NCBI GenBank assembly: GCA_008729055.1
Contig: SDUX01000007.1
Location: 3,361,590 to 3,425,589 of the forward strand
Source: Pyropia haitanensis
Lineage: Eukaryota > Rhodophyta > Bangiophyceae > Bangiales > Bangiaceae
Direction of reading: 5' to 3'
DNA: 64,000 nucleotides
The notes under the pieces were generated by a model. The model was not told the DNA's origin, searched no databases, and worked only from the letters and a program-made list of their open reading frames with translations. Position 1 is the stretch's first letter, and the number at the start of each line of letters is the position of its first letter. Shown one piece after another: positions 10,979 through 20,718 of this stretch. A program made the position numbers and the translations under genes.

Positions 10979-11523
10979 CAGTGGCCGTGCGGGCCCAATT
11001 GGTTGGGTGCGCCTCCCCTCCCCCCACCCCCAACGCTTCACCCTGCCCACTCCATTTCCCCCCGCGGGCCGTCTCTGCCACAGCAGACAGGGTTCGGTCG
11101 GGCGGGTCGGAGAGGGGGGGCCGGGGGATGGGGTGGAGTGAGGGGGAGAAGCTCCAGGGGAGAGGGTGCGGGCGGGTCGGGGACGAGGGGGGAATACTGG
11201 GGAGTTCGCCGTCGCGACGGTCCACGGTGGTGGTAGGGCGGGGCGTGCGGGCGGTCGCGGTACGGCAGGGCGAGGGACAGGGCGGACGACGCGTGACGTG
11301 GCAGGGCGAAACGGGGGTGCGGGGGTGGGGGGATGGGGTGCGCTTCCAATTGGGCCGGATGGATGCGTGGCGCGCCGACCGCTGGCTCGCGCGGCCGCGG
11401 CGCGCCGCCGCCGCCCCCACAGCACGCAGGGCGGGGCGGGGAGGTTGGTGTTCACCGCGACGACAGAGGCGGAGCGCCAGTGGCAGTGGCGGTGAGGGCG
11501 GCGGCAGTGGAGGTGGAGCCGTC

Positions 11524-11589
11524 GCGGCGGGGGCGGCGGGGCGGGCGGCGGCGGGGGCGGCGGGGCGGGCGGCGGCGGGGGTGGCGGCC
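11524..11589. repeat. 24-bp GC minisatellite, about 2.5 copies
   Basis: A G/C-only 24-bp unit occurs twice perfectly and then as a diverged partial copy. Confidence 0.65.
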
Positions 11590-12065
11590 AGGGCGACGTC
11601 GGGGGCAGGGGAGGAGGCCCCCCGCAGCCCTCGTCCTGCCCCCCTCCCGTCAGTGGCAGACCCTTCCCACAGGGCCGTGAAGGCACGTGGACGGGGGGGG
11701 GGGGGGGGGTCGGCCCGGGTGCCACCGCGTCCCCTGCGGGGGTTGCCCTCTGGGATATGGTGTATGCGCGGGGGGGGGGGGCGAGAGGGAGGGGCGGCGG
11801 CCCGTGGCGTGGCGGCGGTGGGCAACCGCGGACGCCCAGGGACGGCACGCACGCACGGGGGAGGGTTTGAAGAAAAAAAAAAAAGAAAAAAATGCAGAGC
11901 AGCCCGAGACAAGAACATCCTCACGCTCGCGTCACGGTCGGGGTGAGAGGACTTGGGGGTTGGGCGGAGGGGGGCGCGCCGTGGCGCCAGCCCCACTCCG
12001 CCCGCCCGCGCGCTCATCCCGGCCGCGCGGTCGAGCCTCCGCTCCACCACGCGGGCGCACGCCGG

Positions 12066-13850
12066 TCACTTCCATAATGGGAGCCACTGCCGCGCGAGGT
12101 GCTGCTCGGCGGTCAGCGGCGCCGCGTATACCCACGGCGACCAGTAGACGTACGCGGCGGCCATGCCAGCAATCCCCCCCGCCGCGAGGCCCGCCTTGAC
12201 CACCCGCCACGGCAGCAGGTCAAACACAACGACCGCGGTGGCTTGCGCAAAGAAGAGGCCCGGCAGGAACTGGTAGAGCTGGCCGTACCGGTAAAAGATC
12301 ATGGTCGGCAGCATAGAGCCCGCCCAGCCAAGGAAGAGCACCGACGCGCGCCGCAGGCCGTCATTGACCCACACCGGCGTCGCGCGGCAGTAGCGGTAGC
12401 GGACGGCGTAGAAGAGGACGAGCACAAACGCCAGCAGCAGCACGTCAACAATGACAATCATGGCGGGGTTCATCAGCGCGTAGATGATGCCCGCCATGGT
12501 CGGGTCGGCGCCGTCTGGTGTGGGGCCCCGGTAGTAGAGGGTCCCCCGATAGTTGATGAGCCACTGATACCACGGGGAGCCATTGCTCGAGTCCCCGCGG
12601 ACGCCCTTGGAGTAGTTCATGATCAGCCGGTTGAGCTCTACAAACTTAGCCCACGTGGACAGCGTGCACACCGCACCGCCATCCGCGGAGGTGGGCGACG
12701 CAGCCGCCACGCCCGCTGCTGCCACGTCCTCCGCTGCCTTGGTCGCGTTCTTCAGGCAGTCCTGGAAGGGGACGCTGACAAAGGCGTCGCCTTCGCCCGA
12801 CAGGGGGACGAGCTCAAAAAACGCGCCGAAAACGACAAAGTAGGCGCCAAAGAGCACGACAAAGAGGGCGGCCAGCTCCCAAATCGACACGGGCGCGGGC
12901 AGGAAGGGGGACACCCCAAACGCAGACACCACCAGGATCAGCATCGGCGTTGCAAATGACGTCCAGCGGGTGGCCAGCGCGAGGCCTGCCCATGTCGACG
13001 TCAGGCCCATGTATACCACCACGTGCGCCACATCCAGGGCGCGCAGGGAGCCCGCCGCCGCCTTGGCCGTCGCCACCCGCTTGGCGTCCCAAAACATCAG
13101 CGCACAGTAAAAGGACGCCTCGCACAGAAAGACGAGCAGCGCCTCAGGCATGATCAGGCGGGACTGTACGACGGAGAGGGTGTCGAGCAGCACAAACGCC
13201 GCACCAAGCACAGAAGCGGACCGCGACAGCCGCAGCTGCCGGCACACACGGTACAGCAAAGGAACGGCGAGGGTGCCAAACAGGGCCGACGGCAGGCGGG
13301 CGGCCCAGGCCAGGTCGGCGGCAGGGAAGGCCTCCCCAAGGTTCCCAAAGTTGAACGCGTTCGGGTCAAAGCCCGCCAAGGAGGCAATGCCAGCCAGCAC
13401 CAGCTTGCTCAGCGGCGGGTTGACGTCAAAGAAGAAGCGGTGCGTGAGGGTCCAGTTGAGAAACTTGCCATAATGGTACTCGTCATACACGACGGCGTTG
13501 GGGGAGGACAGGCCGCGGAAGCGGAGGATGGCGGCCAGCACGGCCAGCAACAACGTGACGCCCGTGTCCACCCACGTGATGCCAGCCAGAGAGAAGAGGT
13601 CCGTGGTCACGGGCGTCGGCGCTGGCGATCGCCGCGCGGCCTCCCGCTTGGCGGGCGTGGCGGCAGGGTTGGCGCTGCCGCCGGCCACAGCGGGGCGGGG
13701 CGCAGCCGACGCGGCGGCGGGGTCGGCCACAGCTGCGGGCGCCTCGGCCTTGCCGCCACGCCGCTGCCGCACCGTACCCGAAGTGGGAGTCTTGGCACCG
13801 CTGGCCTTGATACCCCCAGCCTTGGCTTTGCCACCACCACCGCCCGCCAT
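12066..13850 (-). CDS. PMT: Protein O-mannosyltransferase (PMT family) lacking MIR domains
   Basis: ER membrane GT39 enzymes transfer mannose from dolichyl-phosphate mannose to Ser/Thr of secretory proteins. The 594-aa single-exon frame starts at 13850 (MAGGGGGK). After an 80-residue Ala/Lys/Pro cytosolic tail and a first TM comes VVYDEYHYGKF, with the catalytic Asp-Glu pair at residues 123-124, and then FFFDVNPPLSK (canonical FDVHPPLxK). Many hydrophobic segments follow. NGSPWYQWLINYRG corresponds to the HPWYSWP-like motif, and MIFYRYGQLYQFLPGLFF is a late conserved segment. Fungal and animal PMTs carry three MIR repeats in a long central luminal loop. Here that loop is only about 95 residues, Ala-rich, with one CLSTW-like patch, so MIR is absent. 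An upstream in-frame extension to 14063 is poorly structured and was not used. Confidence 0.9.
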   Translation of the reverse strand: MAGGGGGKAKAGGIKASGAKTPTSGTVRQRRGGKAEAPAAVADPAAASAAPRPAVAGGSANPAATPAKREAARRSPAPTPVTTDLFSLAGITWVDTGVTLLLAVLAAILRFRGLSSPNAVVYDEYHYGKFLNWTLTHRFFFDVNPPLSKLVLAGIASLAGFDPNAFNFGNLGEAFPAADLAWAARLPSALFGTLAVPLLYRVCRQLRLSRSASVLGAAFVLLDTLSVVQSRLIMPEALLVFLCEASFYCALMFWDAKRVATAKAAAGSLRALDVAHVVVYMGLTSTWAGLALATRWTSFATPMLILVVSAFGVSPFLPAPVSIWELAALFVVLFGAYFVVFGAFFELVPLSGEGDAFVSVPFQDCLKNATKAAEDVAAAGVAAASPTSADGGAVCTLSTWAKFVELNRLIMNYSKGVRGDSSNGSPWYQWLINYRGTLYYRGPTPDGADPTMAGIIYALMNPAMIVIVDVLLLAFVLVLFYAVRYRYCRATPVWVNDGLRRASVLFLGWAGSMLPTMIFYRYGQLYQFLPGLFFAQATAVVVFDLLPWRVVKAGLAAGGIAGMAAAYVYWSPWVYAAPLTAEQHLARQWLPLWK

Positions 13851-14719
13851 GACAGGGCGGGCGGTCCGACTGACGACGGCGCGCGCAAGGGCAGGGGCGC
13901 GCGGAGGGGGGCGGGGTAGGGGGTAGCCACAGGAGAGGGAGCAGCGTGGAATCGGGGGGGGAATGGGTCCAACCACACGGGCGGTCACAGTGGATGACCG
14001 CCACGACGGCACGGCGCCGTCCAACGCTGCTGTACGCCGGGAGACAGGCCGAGCGGGTCGCACCTTTGGCGAGGACCACGGTGGGGCCGGACTACACGGC
14101 CTTCATCTTCCCTGACAGTGTCGACTCGATGCCCGAACAATTTATCCATCGGATCAAATGACCTGTGCCGAGTACTTCCCAGCGACAAAAAGTATACAGG
14201 TCATGCCCCGTGCAACGTGGCAAAGCTTGTCCATGCATCGCACCGGCACGGCTGCGTCGGCAGCACTGCGGCATCAGCTCGGGCATGTGCCCGTCCACCT
14301 ATGGCAACGGCTGCGACCAAGGAGGCACAGGTGAAACAGGTGTGGGAAGCTCAGGTGTCATGTGTGCGCGCACCGCAGAGTTGGTGCGCATGGACTGGGG
14401 CCGCCCGCCGAGGTAACTGGCTTGCCATGGGAGGTCGTGGAGGGCGTCGGGGGCGCAATCAAACGTCGAGCCGTTAACCGTCCGCAGCGCTTCTGCTACT
14501 ACAGTCTACTGTGGCCAACCGACGAGCTTTCCAAGATGCAACAGCTGCTCAGCTGTTGTGGATTCGCCTCGTCATAGCCGCGGCCTGTCACAACCGCCGG
14601 TTGCAGCGTCGCGGGACCGGTGGCGCCGGCGGCGAGTGGCCACTCCACGTTTCTTCCCAAACACTACACACCGTCACTCTTGGAGCCACCCGGCGGCCAC
14701 TCTCAGCGTCCTCCTGAGT
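13851..14719. other. Intergenic region upstream of PMT
   Basis: No gene seen. A more AT-balanced stretch at about 14100-14220 is a plausible promoter region for PMT, which reads leftward from 13850. The other end is the 3' flank of the DUF202 gene. Confidence 0.4.
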
Positions 14720-15442
14720 TTACGCCATCACCCCACCGACGACGAGACTGCCAGCGATGACGAGCCCCCCGCCCCCCACCGCCAAGCCCCACACCACCCA
14801 CCCCGCCGGACGCACCTCCCCCTTGCACACCGCCGCCACGTTGACCGACCGCCGCCAGGTCGCCGCGCCCACCGCCGCGGCCGCCGCCACCGCCACACCG
14901 GCCGCGTACGGCGCGCCACCGTCCAGGCGGAGGAGGGCGGCTGTCGCCGCGCCCGCCGCGAGCACCGATCGCATCCACGCAGACGCCGTCCGCTCCACCG
15001 CCCGCACGTCCCGGTCATCCCACAAGGGCGCGGGGGGAAGGGAGGGTGGGGGGTGGGAAGGGGGGCAGCCGGCCGGCGAACAGTCATGCGCGTCTGCTGG
15101 GCATGCACCGGCCGCGGCCGTCGCGGTTGCAGTCGCACAGCCCGTCGTGGGGGACCCCTGCACGTCGGGGTCGGGGGCGAGGGGCGGGTAGGGGCGGCGC
15201 GGTCCAACTGGTGCACCGAACGGAGCCGGGGGGTGGTGCCCCTGCTTGGATGCGGCGGGTGGGGGCGTGACAGTGGCGGCGGCGGTGGCAGCGTCGGCGG
15301 CGGCAGTGACTGCCGCGGCGCCGGCAGTGGTGGCGGTAGGGGGCGTGGGCGGCCACGCCTCCACGCCAAAGTCGTCGTCCGAGTCCGACGAGCTGTCCCG
15401 CGCAAGCGCCTCAATGAACGGGTCGTTGCGACAGGCGTCCAT
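14720..15442 (-). CDS. DUF202-type small membrane domain protein
   Basis: 240 aa, single exon. The N terminus is MDACRNDPFIEALARD, followed by an acidic Ser/Asp cluster (DSSSDSDDDFG) that looks like a CK2 or sorting-type motif. An Ala/Pro linker leads to a C-terminal domain from about residue 145. It reads ERTASAWMRSVLAAGAATAALLR, then two more hydrophobic helices separated by WRRS. This fits the ERTFLAWLRT-type start and three-helix layout of DUF202, the small membrane domain also found at the C terminus of VTC polyphosphate polymerases. SPX or VTC catalytic domains are absent here. The function of free-standing DUF202 proteins is not established. Confidence 0.6.
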   Translation of the reverse strand: MDACRNDPFIEALARDSSSDSDDDFGVEAWPPTPPTATTAGAAAVTAAADAATAAATVTPPPAASKQGHHPPAPFGAPVGPRRPYPPLAPDPDVQGSPTTGCATATATAAAGACPADAHDCSPAGCPPSHPPPSLPPAPLWDDRDVRAVERTASAWMRSVLAAGAATAALLRLDGGAPYAAGVAVAAAAAVGAATWRRSVNVAAVCKGEVRPAGWVVWGLAVGGGGLVIAGSLVVGGVMA

Positions 15443-16336
15443 GACGACGGGGGCCGGCGGGCGGCACGGAGGCCAAGCAAGGAAGCGGAGGCGGAAGCAG
15501 GGGGAGGAAGAAGGGAGCAGAGCGAGGGAAGAGAGTGAGAGAACGCGAGAGCGAGCGAGAGACAGAGTGAGGAGGCACAGGAGAACGTGCCACCACCAAA
15601 AGTGGGCCCCTGGCTGGACGCCGCAGACGTCCCAGCCCGGTCGAGCGTCGGCCGGGGGCTTGCGGGGGCGGCTCGCACCGCTGGTGACGAGGCCGTGGCG
15701 GTGTGGCTCGCGAAGCCGGCCGGCGGCCCGGGCTTCCGGCGCGGTGTCGCGCGCGCACCGCGTGCACGAGCGCGCGCGGGTGCGGCAGCGGAGCCCGTTC
15801 AGTACCTGCACGAGCGCGGCGGGGCGCGCCAACAACACACCAGAGCGGCGAAGGGGGGAGGTGGGAGGGGGATGAGCACACGCAGTGCAGCGGCGAGGGC
15901 GGCGTGCACGGGCTGGCGGGGTCTCCCGCTGGGCTATGGCGGTGCTGCCGGCGGGACCGACCCGGCTGGCGCGAGGGCGATGGCGGAGGCGGTAGCGGCG
16001 GCGGTGCCGGCGACGGGGACGGCGGCGGCGGTGGGGGTGGGGTGGCCGCGGCGGTGACGGTGGCAAGGACACGGGTGGGGCGGGTCGTGCTGCAATGGCC
16101 GCGTGGAGTTGAAAGGGACGCACGCGCGTGGCCGCCTCGGCCACGTCACGTCGGGCGGCCGCTCGGGGCAGCAGTCGGCTCAGCAAGTCACGGATGCAGG
16201 AGGGAGCCTGGCCGCCGAGAGCGTGGGGGCGCTCAACTGCCCCTCGGTCGGCAGATGAGATTGACAAGATACACGCCTCCTTCCACTGCAACGAGCTGAG
16301 TGTCTCGGTCCCGCATCTCGAGCTACCGAGCATGCC
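15443..16336. other. Upstream region of the DUF202 gene
   Basis: Strong purine/pyrimidine strand asymmetry at 15470-15570 (GA-rich on plus, CT-rich in the direction of the DUF202 gene), probably the 5' UTR or core promoter. The remainder is GC-rich with no recognisable gene. Confidence 0.4.
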
Positions 16337-16342
16337 TGCGCT
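16337..16342. repeat. Target-site duplication, left copy (TGCGCT)
   Basis: Perfect 6-bp direct repeat abutting the left inverted terminus of the element at 16343-17543. Confidence 0.7.
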
Positions 16343-17543
16343 GTGGGTGCTAAACCGTCTCAAAAAAAACCTGCTTTTTCGGTTGCGGGGCCCCTTGCGG
16401 GCTTGCGTGGGATCTTGCTTTTCCGCAAGCCAGTCTGCGTGGACAAGCAAGATTTTTGTGCGGAGTCTGCTTGCGTCCGCAAGTCTGTCATTCTTGCGCG
16501 GCCCTTTGCGAAAATCTCCCACGCTGCGACTGTCAACAACCGTCGGAAAGTATCCAATCAGAGGCCGGGACGGAACAGGTGTTCGAAGCCCTGGGCCGTC
16601 TTGGCTACCTGGACCAGCGCCGAGTACTCGCTCTTCCGCTGAGACAGCAGCTGCTCGTTTACCTGCAACAGCACCGCAGTGGAGCCGCACACTTCAAGGC
16701 GGAGTATCACCACCACCTGCGGCAGACAGCTAGAGGCCGGCTTCTACGCCTCAGCGGATGCCGCTTCCATCGCGATACCTACCGTCGAGAGTGAGCGGGA
16801 AGCGCAGGAGAGCTGAGGGGAGAGGGAGGCGGGAGAGAGCGCTACTATCGGCTGAAGCGAAGTAGACGGCGGGCACTATCCCCGCGCCGCGCCACAATTT
16901 CCAGTCACAACAGCCTGCAGTAGCTGCCGCTCCGCAGTGCCTCAAAAAGCCGTCATGACTGCGGCACCCGCGGACGAGAACGGGGGGGGAGCGGACGGGC
17001 GTGGGGGAGTAAAGGTGAGGGGGCCACCAGCAAGCAGAGAAGCGGGTAAGTGGAGTGAAGGGGGGGGGGGAAGAGAGAGCCACCCCTCAAGCATACGCCA
17101 TCCACCCTAGCCGTGTCGTCAAGCGCGTCCTCAAAGCGTCTCCCTCCACGTCACTTTTCTTACTCCCGGGGACTGCAGAGTGCGGGAGATTTTCGCCGCA
17201 ATGGCCCATGCATAGGCGTTTCCGCAAGGTACTCTGCGGCGGCCCGCAAGCCACCTTGCGGTCGTTGGCAACCTTCCCAGACGCGGATTGCATGGAGCCC
17301 TACAGTGAAGCGTTTCGGTCCGTTGACATGGGTGATATTGTAGGCCCAGACAGCTCAGCTCCAGACGCTTCTTTTTGTATGAGATGCACTCCGTCGAAGG
17401 TCCGAAAGGCACCCATGTAAGTCAAAAACAAAAAAATCGAAAAAAAGCAGGCCTCACACTGTCAAAACAGGCGTTGACAACCGCTTGCGGGCCGGGCCAA
17501 GCAACGGAAAAGCAGGTTTTCTTTGAGACGGTTTAGCACCCAC
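16343..17543. mobile_element. 1.2-kb TIR element (non-autonomous DNA transposon)
   Basis: The left end 16343-16386 and the right end 17501-17543 are inverted copies about 43 bp long. Both begin GTGGGTGCTAAACCGTCTC and differ by one indel and one or two substitutions. A perfect 6-bp direct repeat TGCGCT flanks the two ends. Beyond the TIRs the subterminal regions share imperfect inverted blocks, for example a GGGAGATTTTCGC block near 17180 matched in reverse near 16510, plus many CTTGCG/CGCAAG motifs. The interior is less GC-rich than the flanks and contains A-rich stretches. It has no transposase-like frame, so mobility would depend on an enzyme elsewhere. A 6-bp duplication excludes Harbinger, Mariner and hAT. 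It would allow IS3EU/Dada-like or Polinton-derived mobilisation (inference). Confidence 0.8.
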
Positions 17544-17549
17544 TGCGCT
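17544..17549. repeat. Target-site duplication, right copy (TGCGCT)
   Basis: Second copy of the 6-bp duplication, directly after the right TIR. Confidence 0.7.
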
Positions 17550-17940
17550 GATGATGGAAGCTGGGCTATGGGAGTCACATCCGTGCCGACACTTGTCCAG
17601 AAAGACTTGATCTAATGTATTGGCTGTCACTGAAGCGACACTCAGTATCTCTTTTTTCCCATGTCAGTTCCAATTCGCACAGGGAACGCGGCCGCGTCAG
17701 CACACGTCGACGCACCGGGATCGCCCGCGTTCGCCGCGTGCGTGCGTCGGCGGACAGTCCGCATGTGCCCGCTGGAGAAGGGCTCCTCTGCACCAAGGCG
17801 AGACCTGTCGCACCGGGCCGTCACTCCCCGAGTCCGTCCAAGCTCACGGTGTATCTTTCCGTTTCTTATCACCCCCCTCTCCCCCCCCCCTGCGCACCAA
17901 GACCCGCCCTTGCACCAAGGCCCGCCGCCCTCCCACTAGG
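17550..17940 (+). promoter_or_regulatory. Upstream region of the FAM98 gene
   Basis: Includes a pyrimidine-rich acceptor-like stretch ending TGTCAG near 17667, which could end a 5' UTR intron, and a C/T-rich leader at 17860-17935. No coding signal. Confidence 0.35.
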
Positions 17941-19236
17941 ATGATGGACGTGGAGGTGGGCGCCGACGCCGTGGCGCCCCCCCCCCCCCCCACCCTCGCG
18001 TCCGCGCTGACGGACACGCTCACTGACCTGGGCGTTTTCATCGAAGGCCAAGGCCTCGACCTCACCACCGCCGCGGGCGTCCGCGAGACGGCCGCGACGG
18101 TGGCGGAGGAGGTAGACGCGGCCGCGTTCCGCTCCCGCCCCAGCGACGCTGCCGAGCCGGCGGCCGTCGACGCACGGCTGGCCGCCGCCGCGGCGGCACG
18201 CGGCCACGTGCCACCGCCGGTCGCGGCGGGCGACGTCGGGGGGGGGGGGCTCCCGCGGCTCGCGTTCTTCGCCGCCGACCTCGCGGCGGCGCGTCTCGCC
18301 GCCACCGCCGCGGCGGGGATGCCGGCCGCCCCGGCGGCGGTGGCGGCGGCTGGCACACCCGCTCTGGCGGCGGCGGCGGCCACCGCCGCCGCGAGCGACG
18401 AGGACGCGCAGCTGGCGGCGGCGGTGGCCGCCCTATCGGCCGCCCTTGCTGGCGGCGGCGCTTCCCCACCCCCTGGCACTCCCGCGGCGGTGGCGCACGC
18501 GCTGACCGCCGCCGCCGGCGTGGCGGCGGCAACGCCCGGCCTACCCGCGTCCCGCCCGCCCATCCTCGATGCCGCCACCGTCGGCGGGCTGACCGCCGAC
18601 CAGGCCGCGGCGGTAGACGCGCTCGCCGCCCGCCTCGACGCCGAGTACGCGGAGCGGGTGGCGACGCTCGTGCGGCGGGCGGCCACCACTGTCGCGGCCA
18701 TGGGCGGCGGCAGCGGCCGGGGTGGCGGCCGAGGCAGGGGTGCCGCCGCCGCGGGCGACGCCACGGCGACCCCCCCCCCCATCGCGTTGCCCCCCTTGGA
18801 CGGCGGCGCCGCCGCGCGGCTGGCGCCGCTGTCGCTCGCCGACGCGGCCGCCGCGACCGACACGCTGCTGGTGGTGGAGCGGGTCAGCGCCCGCGGCGGC
18901 GCGCCCGCGGGGGCGGACGTCAAGCGGGCGCTGATGGGGCCCGTGCCGGACCGGGGCGGGCGCGTGGATGGCGCTGGGGAGGGGGGGGGTGGGTGGAGGG
19001 GGGGGGCGGGGGCGCGGTGGTTGGGGGCGCGGTGGGCGTGGGCGGGGGCGGTGGCCCAAGCGCGGCGGCCGTGGCCGCGGGAGGGGGGGTGGGGGGGGGC
19101 AGTAGCACGCCGCCCGCCGCCGGGGGTTTGGGGGAGTGGGGGGTGGGGGCGGAGGAGGATGGCTGTGGCGCTGGCGGCATCGGCGCCAGTCACACCCCAC
19201 CCCGTTCCCCTCGCCCCCCTCTTTGGATGTGGCTAG
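17941..19236 (+). CDS. FAM98: FAM98 homologue (tRNA-ligase-complex-type subunit)
   Basis: Animal FAM98A/B/C associate with RTCB, DDX1 and CGI-99 in the tRNA splicing ligase complex. From 17941 the frame shows the family layout. An N-terminal helical part (ALTDTLTDLGVF, like the LDxLEDLGY start) comes first. LPRLAFFAADLAAARLAA parallels the LLLLTYLISELEAARM helix. A second helical block with DALAARLDAEYAERVATLVRR corresponds to the AINxAIxxEYExRRKLLVKR segment. The signature ALMGPVPDRGGR matches VLMGRVPDRGGR near 18925-18960. A Gly-rich tail follows, as in FAM98, but runs through long G tracts and the 3' end is unsure. The listed end is the first stop in frame. One missing base in a G-run would instead lead into an RG-rich C terminus in the next frame. 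Confidence 0.75.
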   Translation: MMDVEVGADAVAPPPPPTLASALTDTLTDLGVFIEGQGLDLTTAAGVRETAATVAEEVDAAAFRSRPSDAAEPAAVDARLAAAAAARGHVPPPVAAGDVGGGGLPRLAFFAADLAAARLAATAAAGMPAAPAAVAAAGTPALAAAAATAAASDEDAQLAAAVAALSAALAGGGASPPPGTPAAVAHALTAAAGVAAATPGLPASRPPILDAATVGGLTADQAAAVDALAARLDAEYAERVATLVRRAATTVAAMGGGSGRGGGRGRGAAAAGDATATPPPIALPPLDGGAAARLAPLSLADAAAATDTLLVVERVSARGGAPAGADVKRALMGPVPDRGGRVDGAGEGGGGWRGGAGARWLGARWAWAGAVAQARRPWPREGGWGGAVARRPPPGVWGSGGWGRRRMAVALAASAPVTPHPVPLAPLFGCG

Positions 19237-19810
19237 CGCTCTCCACCCCTCCCGGGGGGGCAAGAGCGACGCGGCGCTGCGCCGGCCGAGGCCGGCGCAG
19301 CCGAGGCAGCTACTCGCCGTGCACCCGTGCTCGCCCGCTGCGCAACGGCTGGAGCCGCCTCGGCATCCCGACCGCGGGCCGTCGACGCCTGGGCTGGCCA
19401 ACCCTTTTCGCAGACCCGAAATTAGGATGTTGCATCTTTCATGTTGACAAGAGACTCGTGCACGTCAATGGTACGTCAACCAATGGTAGGCGCACGTGTT
19501 ATGGTGCAGCCAATGAGATGCTGTTTCAAAACCGCTCCTTTTCTCCACACGAGAAGATTCGTGCAAAACGCCAATCTACAAACTGCGTTCGGTCGTGACC
19601 TTGGCGAGTGACTGCAGCACCACCGCACGTGTCTGTGGTTGACAGCGGTCGCCGTCCCCCGCACGCCCACTTGCGACCACTGCCTTGACCCAGTCGTCTC
19701 CCCCCCCGCTGTCTCCCCCTATCGCCGCCCATCCTCCGCCACCCCCCCCCCCCTGCCACGCGCTTTCCCCTCCTCTCGCCCTTGCGCCCCCCGCCCCCGC
19801 TGCCGGCACC
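19237..19810 (+). promoter_or_regulatory. Intergenic/promoter region with CCAAT motifs
   Basis: A more AT-balanced island at about 19410-19590 contains two CCAAT motifs on the plus strand (near 19478 and 19510), 300-330 bp before the DUF3429 start. No gene seen. Confidence 0.4.
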
Positions 19811-20718
19811 ATGCAGGCCGCGCGGGTGACCGCGCGCGGCGCCGCCGCCGCTGCCCGGTCGGCGGCCCGCGGCGGCGGCGCGGCGCGGGCTCGGGCGCCG
19901 CCGCCGCCGGCCGTGGCCGTTGGGGGCTTCCCCTGCGGGCCCGCCGCGGGTGTCGGCCGGCGCGGCGTGGCGACGGAGCCCCCGCACTCTGCCGCACCCC
20001 CTGCACGCCCTCCGCGACCCGTCGCGGCAGCGTCCCCCGCTGGGCTCACCGGCGACGGTGTGGACGGGGCGGGTGCAGGTGGTGCGGGTGGGGGTGGTGG
20101 GCCGGTGGACTCCGCCGCCTCCTCCCCCCCTCCCCCGCGCGCCGACGCCATCCCCACCACCCCCCTGGTGCTCGGCGTGGCGGGCGTTATCCCCTTTGCC
20201 GCCGCGGCGGGCGTGTCGCTGGGCGCCCCCCCCGCGGCCGCCGCGGCGGCCACCGCCGCGGGCATTGCGTACGGCGCTACCATCCTGTCCTTTCTCGGCG
20301 GCGTCCACTGGGGGGTGGCCCTGACGACGCCGCCGCCGCCGCCGCCGCCGCCGGCCGCGTCGGCCGGTGGGGGCGCGCCGGCGGCGGCGGCGGCGCCCAC
20401 CGCCGCCGCGTCGTACGTCTACTCGGTGTGCCCGCCGCTGGCGGCGGCGGCGATCCTCCTCGCGTCGGATGACGCGACGGCGGCGGCGGCGCTGTCGGCG
20501 GGGATTGCCGCCGCGGGCGTGCACGACGCGGTGGTGTTTGGGGTGGGCGCCCGGGGGGGCGGTGGCGGCGGCGGCGGCGGTGGCGGCGGCGGCAGCACTG
20601 GCGGGGGGGGGGGGCGGCGGGGGTGCCGCCGTGGTACGGGCGGCTGCGGGTGGGCCTCGGCGCCGCGGCGGCCGTGTGCATGGCGGGGGTGGCAGCGGGT
20701 GCGGCGACGCGCGGGGAG
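19811..20718 (+). CDS. DUF3429 (TMEM69-like) membrane protein
   Basis: The N terminus is Ala/Arg-rich without acidic residues for about 55 residues, consistent with a mitochondrial or plastid targeting peptide. From about residue 118 come the family hallmarks: PLVLGVAGVIPFAAAAG, IAYGATILSFLGGVHWGVAL (the diagnostic segment), SYVYSVCPPLAAAAILL and HDAVVFGVGA, each a TM helix. The last expected segment, PPWYGRLRVGLGAAAA, lies in the next frame after a G12 run (20603-20614). One extra base in that run restores it. A donor-like GTGTGC at 20719 may end the exon, and the C-terminal residues could not be placed. Function is unknown in the family; mammalian TMEM69 is a mitochondrial-predicted membrane protein. 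Confidence 0.75.

Larger units (their letters stand above)
10254..12065. other. Low-complexity intergenic region
   Basis: 1.8 kb with long open frames on both strands (for example 10717-11946 plus and 10929-12050 minus). Their translations are Pro/Arg/Ala-rich with no family signature, as expected by chance at this GC content. It contains the simple repeats listed separately and many G or C runs. It should include the cyclin promoter next to 10253. Confidence 0.4.

Noticed and set aside
10717..11946. 409-codon plus-strand open frame
   Set aside because: Arg/Gly/Pro-rich with no domain, overlaps equally long minus-strand frames. Stop codons are rare by chance at this GC content.
15443..16690. 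N-terminal extension of the DUF202 frame to 16690
   Set aside because: It would read through the TIR element and a GA/CT-rich leader; the MDACRND start at 15442 is better supported.
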